DNA of 64,000 bases from JABFSS01 sp964449445 (GTDB lineage Bacteria > Patescibacteriota > Gracilibacteria > Peribacterales > Peribacteraceae), in NCBI GenBank assembly GCA_964449445.1, contig CAYUZT010000007.1, positions 27,790 to 91,789 on the forward strand, written 5' to 3'. Every line of letters starts with the position of its first letter. Position 1 is the first letter of the stretch. Positions 58,107-64,000 of this stretch are shown piece after piece. The notes under the pieces are model-generated. The model saw only the letters and a list, made by a program, of their open reading frames with translations. It did no database searches and was not told where the DNA came from. The translations under genes were made by a program, and so were the position numbers.

Positions 58107-59942
58107 TCAAGAAACTTGAGGCGTTTTTATTTGATCCATAAAATCAGCCCAATTAAAGAAGTTCTTAAAATCATTGTCTATTTTCTCATCCGACTTACTT
58201 ATGAAATATGAAAAACTAAAATGGTACTGACCTTTCCCTTTTCCCAATTGATTCCATTGATTTATAAGGCCAGTAAATTGCTCTACTGCCTTTTTAGAAT
58301 TTGAAATCCTCCAAAACAGCTCAATGTCATCCAGATTTAAAATGAGGGGTGTATTACCTTTGAGGTTGTTCAGGCCATTTTCTTCAATGCCTTTTGAAAT
58401 GCAGCCATCAAAGCGTTCTAAAAGCTCGCTATCTCCAAAGTAGCTCTCTGTCACCAAGATCGGGATAATTGTTTTCTTGGTATCAGCAAACTTTTGAACA
58501 TAGCTATTCAGTTTAAAGAATTTACCCTTATCTTTTTTCTTCCTCGAATGCTGATCGCCCTCACCCTTATTAAAAAGAAGTCTCTGCACATCTTCTGCGA
58601 ATCGCTTGCCGTCTTCGCTGTAGAGCGAAGTAAATCTGTAATATTCAATCGTAAACTCAAAAATGATGATGTATTGATCCGTCTCCACAATTGCATCAGG
58701 TTCTCCTTCTGCGCATTCTTCCTTTACTGACCCCTCCCCGAATATTCTCTTGAGAAGGTGCACAAAATATTTCTCAAGCAGATAGCCATACTGAGTCTTT
58801 ACTTTTCCAATATCCAGTGAGGAAATTTCTTTGATCTTCCATAGGAATCCTGAACAAATCCCTTCGAGCAAGAATTTCAAATCTATGATGCAATAATTGT
58901 TGGCATCGATCTTGTAAATTGGGCAATCGAAAAACGTTCTAAAGAACTTGTAGAAGCCTTCCAATGGGTCTTTGCGCTGCATGTGTAAATTCTCCTTGAG
59001 ACCGTTCAAATCCTTCGCAAGACGCTCTACAAGAGTAAAGGTGCTATTGGCCTCGCCAAAGTTTCGTCTGCGGATGTAAAACGATTCGAGATTCTTGTGA
59101 TTGAATCCTAATTTCTGCGCTTCTTTGCTCGTTGAGTCCGCGTTCTTGAGAACTGGAGTCTGTAGAAACCATCCAAAGACACCCACTAGCCCATAAAAAT
59201 ATTCATTCAATGAGAGTGAATATGACTCAGTAATTTTCTTGAGACCATCTTTGATGAGATTGATTTTTTCCTCTTGCAGTCCATCAATCAGAGCGTGATA
59301 GATATACCAATATCTCTGGAGCCGTACTCGATAAATGCTTTCAACAATGTCAGGGAAATAATAATAGGGATAGCTTCTCAAAAACGTATCTTTTAATAGT
59401 GTTTGTTCAGTGAATTGCTCAGGAGGATGAAATACTTTTTTGCTGTTTATTAGCAGAAGCGCCTTGTAATACTCTGCCGCGTTCTCAAATGTTTTCTGGC
59501 CTGTAATTTTTTTGGTTCCAAGACTCTCTTTATCTATCAGTATACCGAGCATGTGGAGCAAATTATCCCTATGAAAAACAATTCCTTTACTCTCTTTCTC
59601 GCTGACTAATCTGCAATGCTTCAACTCATTCCATCCCCAATATTTGATGTCATCTGCTTTATAGGTCTGCACCATCGCGTTTAAGAAAGAGCTGTATGAG
59701 ATCGCTTCTATGCTCTCAAAATCATTCGCTATGTCTGCTATCAGAGCATCAATATTCTCATCGGAGTTTATGTAGGAGATGGGAAGCAACAGACCATTCT
59801 TTTGAACGTGATTGAAAAGTGTCTGGTAGCTGATGAATGTTATGATCTTCGTCTCAGGGGTTTGCGAGTCAATCATGTTAGTACGGGAGTTACCGAACTT
59901 CGTTATTATGGCGATTCTAGAGCAGAGTTGCACATATTCCAT
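58107..59942 (-). CDS. Putative PD-(D/E)XK-like protein of the element
   Basis: 611 residues (or 589 from the ATG at 59876). AT-rich. No signal or membrane segment. Residues ~375-440 carry a possible nuclease-type core: GYLLEKYFVHLLKRIFG, GEPDAIVETDQYIIIFEFT, where Glu, PD and E-x-T align with the E...(P)D...ExK pattern, the Lys being replaced by Thr. The rest is helical with many aromatic residues, and the C terminus (LILNLDDIELFWRISNSKKA) is mixed. Lone large accessory genes with this architecture in integrative elements are often anti-phage or cargo genes; that role is inference. Confidence 0.7.
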   Translation of the reverse strand: MEYVQLCSRIAIITKFGNSRTNMIDSQTPETKIITFISYQTLFNHVQKNGLLLPISYINSDENIDALIADIANDFESIEAISYSSFLNAMVQTYKADDIKYWGWNELKHCRLVSEKESKGIVFHRDNLLHMLGILIDKESLGTKKITGQKTFENAAEYYKALLLINSKKVFHPPEQFTEQTLLKDTFLRSYPYYYFPDIVESIYRVRLQRYWYIYHALIDGLQEEKINLIKDGLKKITESYSLSLNEYFYGLVGVFGWFLQTPVLKNADSTSKEAQKLGFNHKNLESFYIRRRNFGEANSTFTLVERLAKDLNGLKENLHMQRKDPLEGFYKFFRTFFDCPIYKIDANNYCIIDLKFLLEGICSGFLWKIKEISSLDIGKVKTQYGYLLEKYFVHLLKRIFGEGSVKEECAEGEPDAIVETDQYIIIFEFTIEYYRFTSLYSEDGKRFAEDVQRLLFNKGEGDQHSRKKKDKGKFFKLNSYVQKFADTKKTIIPILVTESYFGDSELLERFDGCISKGIEENGLNNLKGNTPLILNLDDIELFWRISNSKKAVEQFTGLINQWNQLGKGKGQYHFSFSYFISKSDEKIDNDFKNFFNWADFMDQIKTPQVS

Positions 59943-59970
59943 TTGTATTTCGATCTGTAAGATATTTCTT

Positions 59971-60447
59971 ATGCCGAACGCGAATAAAACAACAGGCAGA
60001 AAATCGAAGTACAGCCCTCAGATGCAGGCAGCACTCTGCCAATGGCTCAGAAAGGGCTGTAGTTTCAAAGATGCTTGCGCCATGGAGGGAATCAGCTACG
60101 AAACCTTTCGAACGTGGCAGAGCGAGAAATCTGTGTTTTCTGTGGCCTTAAAAAAAGCGGAGGCCGAATGCAAGGCTGCACGCATCGCAACAGTCCTCAA
60201 AGCCTCTGAGAAGAGCTGGCAGGCAGCTGCGTGGTGGTTGGAGCGGCGATGCCCCGATGAGTACGGGCGCACGGTGAAGGAAGAGAAGCCAGTAAATGCC
60301 GTTACGTACGAGGAGTTGGAAGAGGCAGGACGCTTACAGGATGCAGAGCGATATAGCACGATTGAGGAGGCACGGGCAGCATGGGCGAAAGAGGAAGAGG
60401 ACGAGAAAAGATGCAAAGAATGTGTGGTATGCCATCCACCAGTATGA
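59971..60447 (+). CDS. Phage-type HTH protein (small-terminase-like)
   Basis: 158 residues. N-terminal HTH (SPQMQAALCQWLRKGCSFKD, ACAMEGISYETFRTWQSEK) followed by a helical segment ATVLKASEKSWQAAAWWLER and a RRCPDEYGR motif. This is the pattern of HTH proteins annotated as phage terminase small subunits. The C terminus is acidic with a CxxC-type CKECVVC. It probably binds DNA at element or phage sites. No large terminase, portal or capsid is present. Start at 59971 fixed by the MPNANKTTGRKSK basic leader. Confidence 0.8.
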   Translation: MPNANKTTGRKSKYSPQMQAALCQWLRKGCSFKDACAMEGISYETFRTWQSEKSVFSVALKKAEAECKAARIATVLKASEKSWQAAAWWLERRCPDEYGRTVKEEKPVNAVTYEELEEAGRLQDAERYSTIEEARAAWAKEEEDEKRCKECVVCHPPV

Positions 60448-60467
60448 CCTCTGGTATAATGTGTTGT

Positions 60468-60761
60468 ATGCAGCCAATGATGACCGAGGAACAGGAACGG
60501 TTTCACGCCGAGAGGGTAAGGAATTTTCCGCTTGTGCTCGATAAGTTTGCGAAGACCTTTGAAATGCTCGCTGAGATGATTATGGGAGAGCTGGAAGCAT
60601 TGCACTCCGACGATCCAGAGGCACGCAAAAGGGCAAAGATGATCCTTAAGCCGTTTGGTTCCCTCGATGAGCTTGAGCGTTACTTTAGTGACATGGTTTG
60701 GATAAAGAGAGGCAAGGATAGATTGCTTGTTCATAGAGCAGACATAGGAGTCCTCGTATAA
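60468..60761 (+). CDS. Small element protein, unknown
   Basis: 97 residues from the ATG at 60468. TATAAT is seven bases upstream. Helical N terminus (ERFHAERVRNFPLVLDKFAK), FEMLAEMIMGELEALHSDDP, and ELERYFSDMVWIKRGKDRLL at the C terminus. No family recognised; an upstream in-frame start would overlap the previous gene and remove the promoter. Confidence 0.65.
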   Translation: MQPMMTEEQERFHAERVRNFPLVLDKFAKTFEMLAEMIMGELEALHSDDPEARKRAKMILKPFGSLDELERYFSDMVWIKRGKDRLLVHRADIGVLV

Positions 60762-60830
60762 ACTGTCCGTACATCATTTATTTCTCTTCCAAAGCCACAC
60801 GTCCCACGGGACGCGCGGGCACGCTTTACG

Positions 60831-60989
60831 ATGTCCAAGGAAAGCAGTCAGACACGGCACAGAGAACGGTGTCCTCAGAACATCAAGTTCAACATCCATT
60901 ATCCCGAGGAGAACCCTATTGACGCTCTCGATGATATTGTGACGGTCATGGCACACCTTGGCATTTTTGACGGGATTAAACAGGAATGA
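60831..60989 (+). CDS. 52-aa ORF upstream of the recombinase
   Basis: Reads MSKESSQTRHRERCPQNIKF and ends DDIVTVMAHLGIFDGIKQE. It lies 45 bases before the recombinase start on the same strand and has no strong Shine-Dalgarno. It could be a small regulatory or excision-type protein; evidence is only the open frame and position. Confidence 0.5.
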   Translation: MSKESSQTRHRERCPQNIKFNIHYPEENPIDALDDIVTVMAHLGIFDGIKQE

Positions 60990-61033
60990 CTAACTATGAT
61001 TGAGTTTGATACAAAAGTGGTTAAAATTGGGGC

Positions 61034-62695
61034 ATGTCATCAATCGGTCATAGCAGGGAAAAGCGTCGTGTAGCGATTTATATACGTGTTTCTACACAGG
61101 AGCAGAAGATGGACGGATACGGTTTGGAGGCACAAGAGAAACGTCTGACTGACTATGTAGAGAAGAACGAAGGATTAGGGTTGGAAACAAAGAAAGCATG
61201 GCTCTATACCGACGTGCACACGGGTAGTGACCTCGCGCGCACAGGGCTGGACCGCCTACGCGAAGATGTAGCCGCAGGAAAATATGATGCAGTGCTCGTC
61301 TGGAAGATTGACCGTCTCTCGCGTAGCCTCAAACATCTCCTAACCATCTTCGAAGAGTTTCAGAAGCATGATGTGAGCTTTATCTCCATTCAGGAGAATC
61401 TTGATTTTCGTGGACCTATTGGCAACCTCATCTTTCAGATTTTCGGTGCCATCGCGCAGTTCGAGCGCGAACTCATCAAGGGACGCACGCAGATGGGACG
61501 TATTGCCTCTGCGGAAATGGGAAACTTCACAGGGACAAGCATCCCATATGGATACAGGAAGGTATCAAGCGAGAATGGGAAAGGGAGTAGGCTTGAACTA
61601 ATTCCTGAAGAGCAAAAATGGGTGAAGCAGATATTTGAGTGGTACATCTATGAAATGATGGGTGACGGGCAGATTGCTGCGAGACTGAATGAATTCAAAG
61701 TGCCGAAGACAAATCATCAGCGCACGAGCAGGGCAAGTCCTCAGTGGACGAATATCATGGTTCGCACCATCCTTACGAACCATCTCTATCGTGGAGAGTT
61801 CATAGCAAACAGAACTGATGAAATGAATCTTATGCTTCCTGAAAGCCAATGGACGCTCGTAGCAGTTCCACCGTGCGTCTCAGAGTTCACGTTTCTACAA
61901 GCACAGGAAGCCCGTAGGAACCGAGTAAGCAACATTGCTGGTACGGACTACCTGCTAAGCGGAAAGCTGGTAGATGTTGATTTAGTTCCAAACAAGCGGT
62001 TCACGGGAGCCAAGCGTTTCAAGGGAGGGTTCAGTTACAGGCGAAAGCAGTTCGATAAAGGCGACAAGCACTATAAGGTCTTTGAAATCCCAGGAGAGCA
62101 AATGGAAGAGTACGTGTGGGGGAAGGTCATGGAAGCCATGAAGGACCCCGAAAATTTCATCAAACGTTACCTGAATCGTCAGTACGGAGATGAGAAACGC
62201 ACCGAGAAATTACAGCAACAACTTGGCGCACTTCGCGCACGCAAAGCGAATAATGAAATCGCCATCGCGCGTATCGAGCACGCATACGAAGAGGGAGGGT
62301 ATTCACAAGAGAAGATGGAAGAGAAAGTTGCAGAGCGGAATAAAGAAAGTGCCGAGATTGAAGGACTAATACAGGACATTGAGGATCAAATAAGTGTCGT
62401 GAGTTCCCATGCTGTTGAGATCGAAAAACTCAAGGCAGCCTCGGAGCAGGTGAAGTACCGCTTGGACAATCTCGATAGGAAACAAAAGAAAGTTCTCTGT
62501 CAGCTCTTCGTTGACCGTGTAGAAATGCGCAGGCGCAAAGTCCACAATGAATGGAATGTCACGGGAGATGTCTTCTTTCGCTTCAATCCTGAAAAGTTCG
62601 AAAGGGATGTACTGGTGGGTAGGACCGTCAAAAAGCTTATGGAAGACGTAAAGACGAGATCGAAGTCGAAAATTGATGTAGATGGTGGGCGATGA
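61034..62695 (+). CDS. Large serine recombinase (site-specific integrase)
   Basis: 553 residues. Catalytic domain: AIYIRVSTQEQ with the nucleophile Ser, TGSDLARTGLDRLREDV, VWKIDRLSRSLKHLL and QFERELIKGRTQMGRIAS. Then the recombinase domain (PYGYRKV, IFEWYIYEMMGDGQIAARLN). In place of the usual zinc ribbon with CxxC pairs the segment LLSGKLVDVDLVPNKRFTGA to FEIPGEQMEE has no cysteines. A long coiled coil (about residues 395-475) and a C-terminal domain follow. The last codons (VDGGR and TGA) are tRNA-Ile attachment DNA. It integrates and excises the 7.6-kb element. Confidence 0.92.
   Translation: MSSIGHSREKRRVAIYIRVSTQEQKMDGYGLEAQEKRLTDYVEKNEGLGLETKKAWLYTDVHTGSDLARTGLDRLREDVAAGKYDAVLVWKIDRLSRSLKHLLTIFEEFQKHDVSFISIQENLDFRGPIGNLIFQIFGAIAQFERELIKGRTQMGRIASAEMGNFTGTSIPYGYRKVSSENGKGSRLELIPEEQKWVKQIFEWYIYEMMGDGQIAARLNEFKVPKTNHQRTSRASPQWTNIMVRTILTNHLYRGEFIANRTDEMNLMLPESQWTLVAVPPCVSEFTFLQAQEARRNRVSNIAGTDYLLSGKLVDVDLVPNKRFTGAKRFKGGFSYRRKQFDKGDKHYKVFEIPGEQMEEYVWGKVMEAMKDPENFIKRYLNRQYGDEKRTEKLQQQLGALRARKANNEIAIARIEHAYEEGGYSQEKMEEKVAERNKESAEIEGLIQDIEDQISVVSSHAVEIEKLKAASEQVKYRLDNLDRKQKKVLCQLFVDRVEMRRRKVHNEWNVTGDVFFRFNPEKFERDVLVGRTVKKLMEDVKTRSKSKIDVDGGR
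62681..62692. other. Right attachment core in tRNA-Ile
   Basis: GATGGTGGGCGA, identical to 55047-55058. It covers the tRNA-Ile CCA and most of its acceptor 3' strand, and provides the last recombinase codons; TGA follows. Confidence 0.75.
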
Positions 62696-62758
62696 TGGAT
62701 TTGAACCATCGACCTCGACATTATCAGTGTCGCGCTCTAACCCCTGAGCTAATCGCCC
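62683..62758 (-). tRNA. tRNA-Ile (GAT), integration site
   Basis: Minus strand: acceptor GGGCGAT/ATCGCCC, D arm AGCTCAGGGGTTAGAGC, anticodon stem CGACA/TGTCG with loop CTGATAA (GAT), T arm GATGGTTCAAATCCATC, and encoded ACCA. Its 3' end overlaps the last 13 bases of the recombinase gene. Confidence 0.95.
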
Positions 62759-62775
62759 TTGAATGTGAATGACAG

Positions 62776-62844
62776 GCTCTAACCCCTGCCTGGCCGTCCG
62801 TAGCTCCGAGCAGAGCGAGGAGCGAAGGCGGGAGCTAATCGCCC
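62776..62844. repeat. Duplicated tRNA-Ile 5' half split by 44-bp repeat insertion
   Basis: GCTCTAACCCCTG (62776-62788) and AGCTAATCGCCC (62833-62844) are exactly the two adjoining segments of tRNA-Ile at 62734-62758. Between them sit 44 bases with CCGTAGCTCCGAGCAGAGCG and GAGGAGCGAAGGCGG, related to the CTCCTGCGGGAGCTACGG palindrome in the tRNA remnant at 9221-9352. Confidence 0.65.
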
Positions 62845-62930
62845 GAACCGCAAAAGGGTACGGATACATACTGATGGGGTCAAGGAAGCCGATTATGGCG
62901 TCAGCCTCTTGGATCTTGAATCCTATTCCT

Positions 62931-63239
62931 TCACGCAAATGAATGATGGATCCTCACCGACCACCCTGGTCCGTTGCTGTCTTGAATGATTCTGCGAATT
63001 CTGTCTCCCGCGGGGCCCGCTGGCGCCTGTACTACGACGAAATTTCCCTTCTGCACAGGGAGAAGCTGCGATGCGTTTGTGGGAGACTTTTCGTACGCTC
63101 GCGAGATGCCGCTGATCTGCGTTGCTATTCGGCCTGCAATAGAGGCATGGATTGCAGGGAGGGTGTCCTTCACTGTGGAGACGGCCTCTGGATCGGTGCA
63201 ATAGACTTCGAGGAGGAATACGCGGCCGTTCTCGTTCAT
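62931..63239 (-). CDS. Small hypothetical protein
   Basis: 102 residues, no signal or membrane segment. A ferredoxin-like alternation of strands and helices is possible (RVFLLEVYCTDPEAVSTVKD, NFVVVQAPAGPAGDRIRRII). Family not recognised. It is upstream of the minus-strand terminator of the next gene, so it is transcribed separately. Confidence 0.55.
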   Translation of the reverse strand: MNENGRVFLLEVYCTDPEAVSTVKDTLPAIHASIAGRIATQISGISRAYEKSPTNASQLLPVQKGNFVVVQAPAGPAGDRIRRIIQDSNGPGWSVRIHHSFA

Positions 63240-63281
63240 TCGTGATGGGGGAACGAGTCAAGATTAGCAGAAGCCCATCAC

Positions 63282-63311
63282 AAAAAAAGCGGAGGAAACC
63301 CTCCGCTTTCT
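63282..63311 (-). terminator. Rho-independent terminator for the exported Ser-rich protein
   Basis: On the minus strand AAAGCGGAGG, GTTT loop region, CCTCCGCTTTTTTT: ten-base stem and seven T's, just after the stop at 63329. Confidence 0.85.
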
Positions 63312-63328
63312 TCACTACACACTTCTGA

Positions 63329-63817
63329 TTATTGCGCCGATGCCGACGAGGACGACGAACTCGTTGACGTGCTAGAACTGGTGGACGCTGCTGCAGAGCG
63401 GGCGTTGTCTGCATCTCTCTGCATTCGCTGCCGGTCTCGTTCAATTTGCCGTACCTCGCGCTTGTGGAATCTGCGGATGGTTTGCATGACGCTCTTCTTC
63501 TCCTGGCGTTCCATGTTGCGGTCGTGCCGCATGACCGCATTGCTGACGCCGCTCATGCGACCCCGAATGGTATTGAGAGCATCGCTGAATGCCCCCTGAT
63601 TGCACCGCATTCGTGCCATGCCGCGGAGATCTTTGCATTTGGTGCCACTGCCACGGGGAGCGGTGAACACCCACACCGACGTGGAGGAAGACGATTCCAT
63701 CGAGGAAGTGGAAGCTACTGAGGAAACAGACGATGAAGATGACGATTGCGCGAACACGCTGACACTCATGGTCAGTGCGACTGTTGCAGCAGAGAATAGA
63801 CTGACGAATTTCTTCAT
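63329..63817 (-). CDS. Exported Ser-rich protein with basic coiled coil
   Basis: 162 residues from MKKFVSLFSAATVALTMSVS (signal peptide ending VFAQ). Ser-rich linkers flank a charged central part (residues ~55-130) with a Cys pair in GTKCKDLRGMARMRC and strongly basic helices (NMERQEKKSVMQTIRRFHKR, EVRQIERDRQRMQRDADNAR). Unknown family; probably secreted and perhaps nucleic-acid- or surface-binding given the charge. Confidence 0.7.
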   Translation of the reverse strand: MKKFVSLFSAATVALTMSVSVFAQSSSSSSVSSVASTSSMESSSSTSVWVFTAPRGSGTKCKDLRGMARMRCNQGAFSDALNTIRGRMSGVSNAVMRHDRNMERQEKKSVMQTIRRFHKREVRQIERDRQRMQRDADNARSAAASTSSSTSTSSSSSSASAQ

Positions 63818-63879
63818 AAAAAAACGGACGGAGAGAAATAAAGACGTACAGAGACTACAAAGTCCTGATCGCAAGAGGA

Positions 63880-64000
63880 ATTGCCAATAGTAGCTTTTTA
63901 GCTTCTTAGCTAATTAGCTGGTTAGCTTTTCTATCAATGAATTTCACGGCGTAGTGGACAAAAATGGGTGGTAAATTCAGCTCATTGAGAGCGTAGGAAC
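63880..64000. repeat. TTAGCT microrepeat and end of window
   Basis: TAGCTTCTTAGCTAATTAGC and TGGTTAGC units at 63893-63929, another quasi-tandem family. The remaining 70 bases show no supported feature. Confidence 0.5.

Larger units (their letters stand above)
55047..62692. mobile_element. 7.6-kb integrative element in tRNA-Ile 3' end (large serine recombinase)
   Basis: Bounded by the identical 12-mer GATGGTGGGCGA at 55047-55058 and 62681-62692. The right copy is part of the tRNA-Ile(GAT) 3' end; the left copy is inside the exported-protein gene. Joining the left flank to the right flank restores both the tRNA 3' end and an in-frame TGA for the host gene. The interval holds ten genes including a large serine recombinase at the tRNA end, an XRE regulator, a phage-type HTH protein and a putative nuclease-like gene. 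It is mostly AT-richer than the flanks. No conjugation or capsid genes are visible. Confidence 0.8.

Noticed and set aside
59971..60447. Prophage assignment for the 55-62.7 kb region
   Set aside because: Only a small-terminase-like HTH protein is present; no large terminase, portal, capsid, tail or lysis genes, so an integrative element or remnant is the better description.
1..64000. CRISPR array
   Set aside because: All repeats seen are short quasi-tandem units or palindromes without regular unique spacers; no cas genes.
1..64000. UGA recoding as in Gracilibacteria/Absconditabacteria
   Set aside because: TGA ends several conserved genes at the expected length (for example the antitoxin at 33079, the recombinase and the reconstructed native host gene), and conserved Gly positions use GGN codons.

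Overview
The window (about 53% GC, standard code with TGA used as stop) looks like a chromosomal segment of a Candidate Phyla Radiation bacterium. It is probably from the Peregrinibacteria/Peribacteria side; this is an inference from gene content and style, not from a marker phylogeny. Genes are tightly packed and switch strand often. Many conserved proteins carry odd short insertions. Shine-Dalgarno sequences are rare: a Pribnow-like hexamer (TATAAT, TATACT, TAGACT, TAAACT and similar) lies exactly six bases before the start codon of more than a dozen genes, which suggests widespread leaderless transcription.

Layout. 1-8.3 kb: the end of an exported gene, a 1190-residue protein made of eleven repeats with a tiny coupled leader ORF, a glycosyltransferase, a small exported protein, tRNA-Lys, a hypothetical gene and a TMTC-like membrane/TPR protein. 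8.4-10.8 kb: tatD, tRNA-Arg, a damaged tRNA, two tRNA-Gly and an exported phage-tail-tube-like protein. 11-20.6 kb: three T4SS-pilin-like membrane proteins, metG, a PUR-domain protein, fmt, rbfA, a DHH phosphoesterase, a four-helix-bundle gene flanked by perfect inverted repeats, a VirB4-like ATPase and a lipoprotein. 20.9-28.5 kb: argS, an SH3/NodB-like lipoprotein, a FemAB-like protein, a DegT aminotransferase and a membrane-anchored murF. 28.5-35.7 kb: a secreted acidic/Ser-rich protein, a Ser/Thr kinase, a hydrolase, a RelE-type toxin-antitoxin pair, tRNA-Met, a DKNYY protein and a TIM-barrel isomerase. 35.7-43.6 kb: a DoxX/CuA/cupredoxin cluster, grpE, murD-murL and tRNA-Leu. 43.6-55 kb: housekeeping genes (PRTase, BtuF-like, CADD-like, gdhA, trxB, EamA, rpmG, Nudix, recF, ruvC) ending in an exported protein.

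55.05-62.69 kb is a 7.6-kb integrative element inserted at the 3' end of tRNA-Ile(GAT). It is bounded by a 12-bp direct repeat and carries a large serine recombinase, a putative PD-(D/E)XK-like 611-residue protein, regulators, a phage-type HTH protein and membrane genes. Removing the element restores an uninterrupted host gene that ends in TGA inside the tRNA. After tRNA-Ile come a duplicated and interrupted tRNA fragment and two small genes.

Two genome-wide themes stand out. First, families of short quasi-tandem microrepeats (for example TTAACTCG, TGGATGGT, GGGACCGGGCTC, GGAAAATGGAAAG and GAAGCCAAG units) form intergenic hairpins and also sit in frame inside conserved genes. Second, the cell-envelope genes are numerous: murF, murD-murL, FemAB, a glycosyltransferase, lipoproteins and T4SS-like parts.
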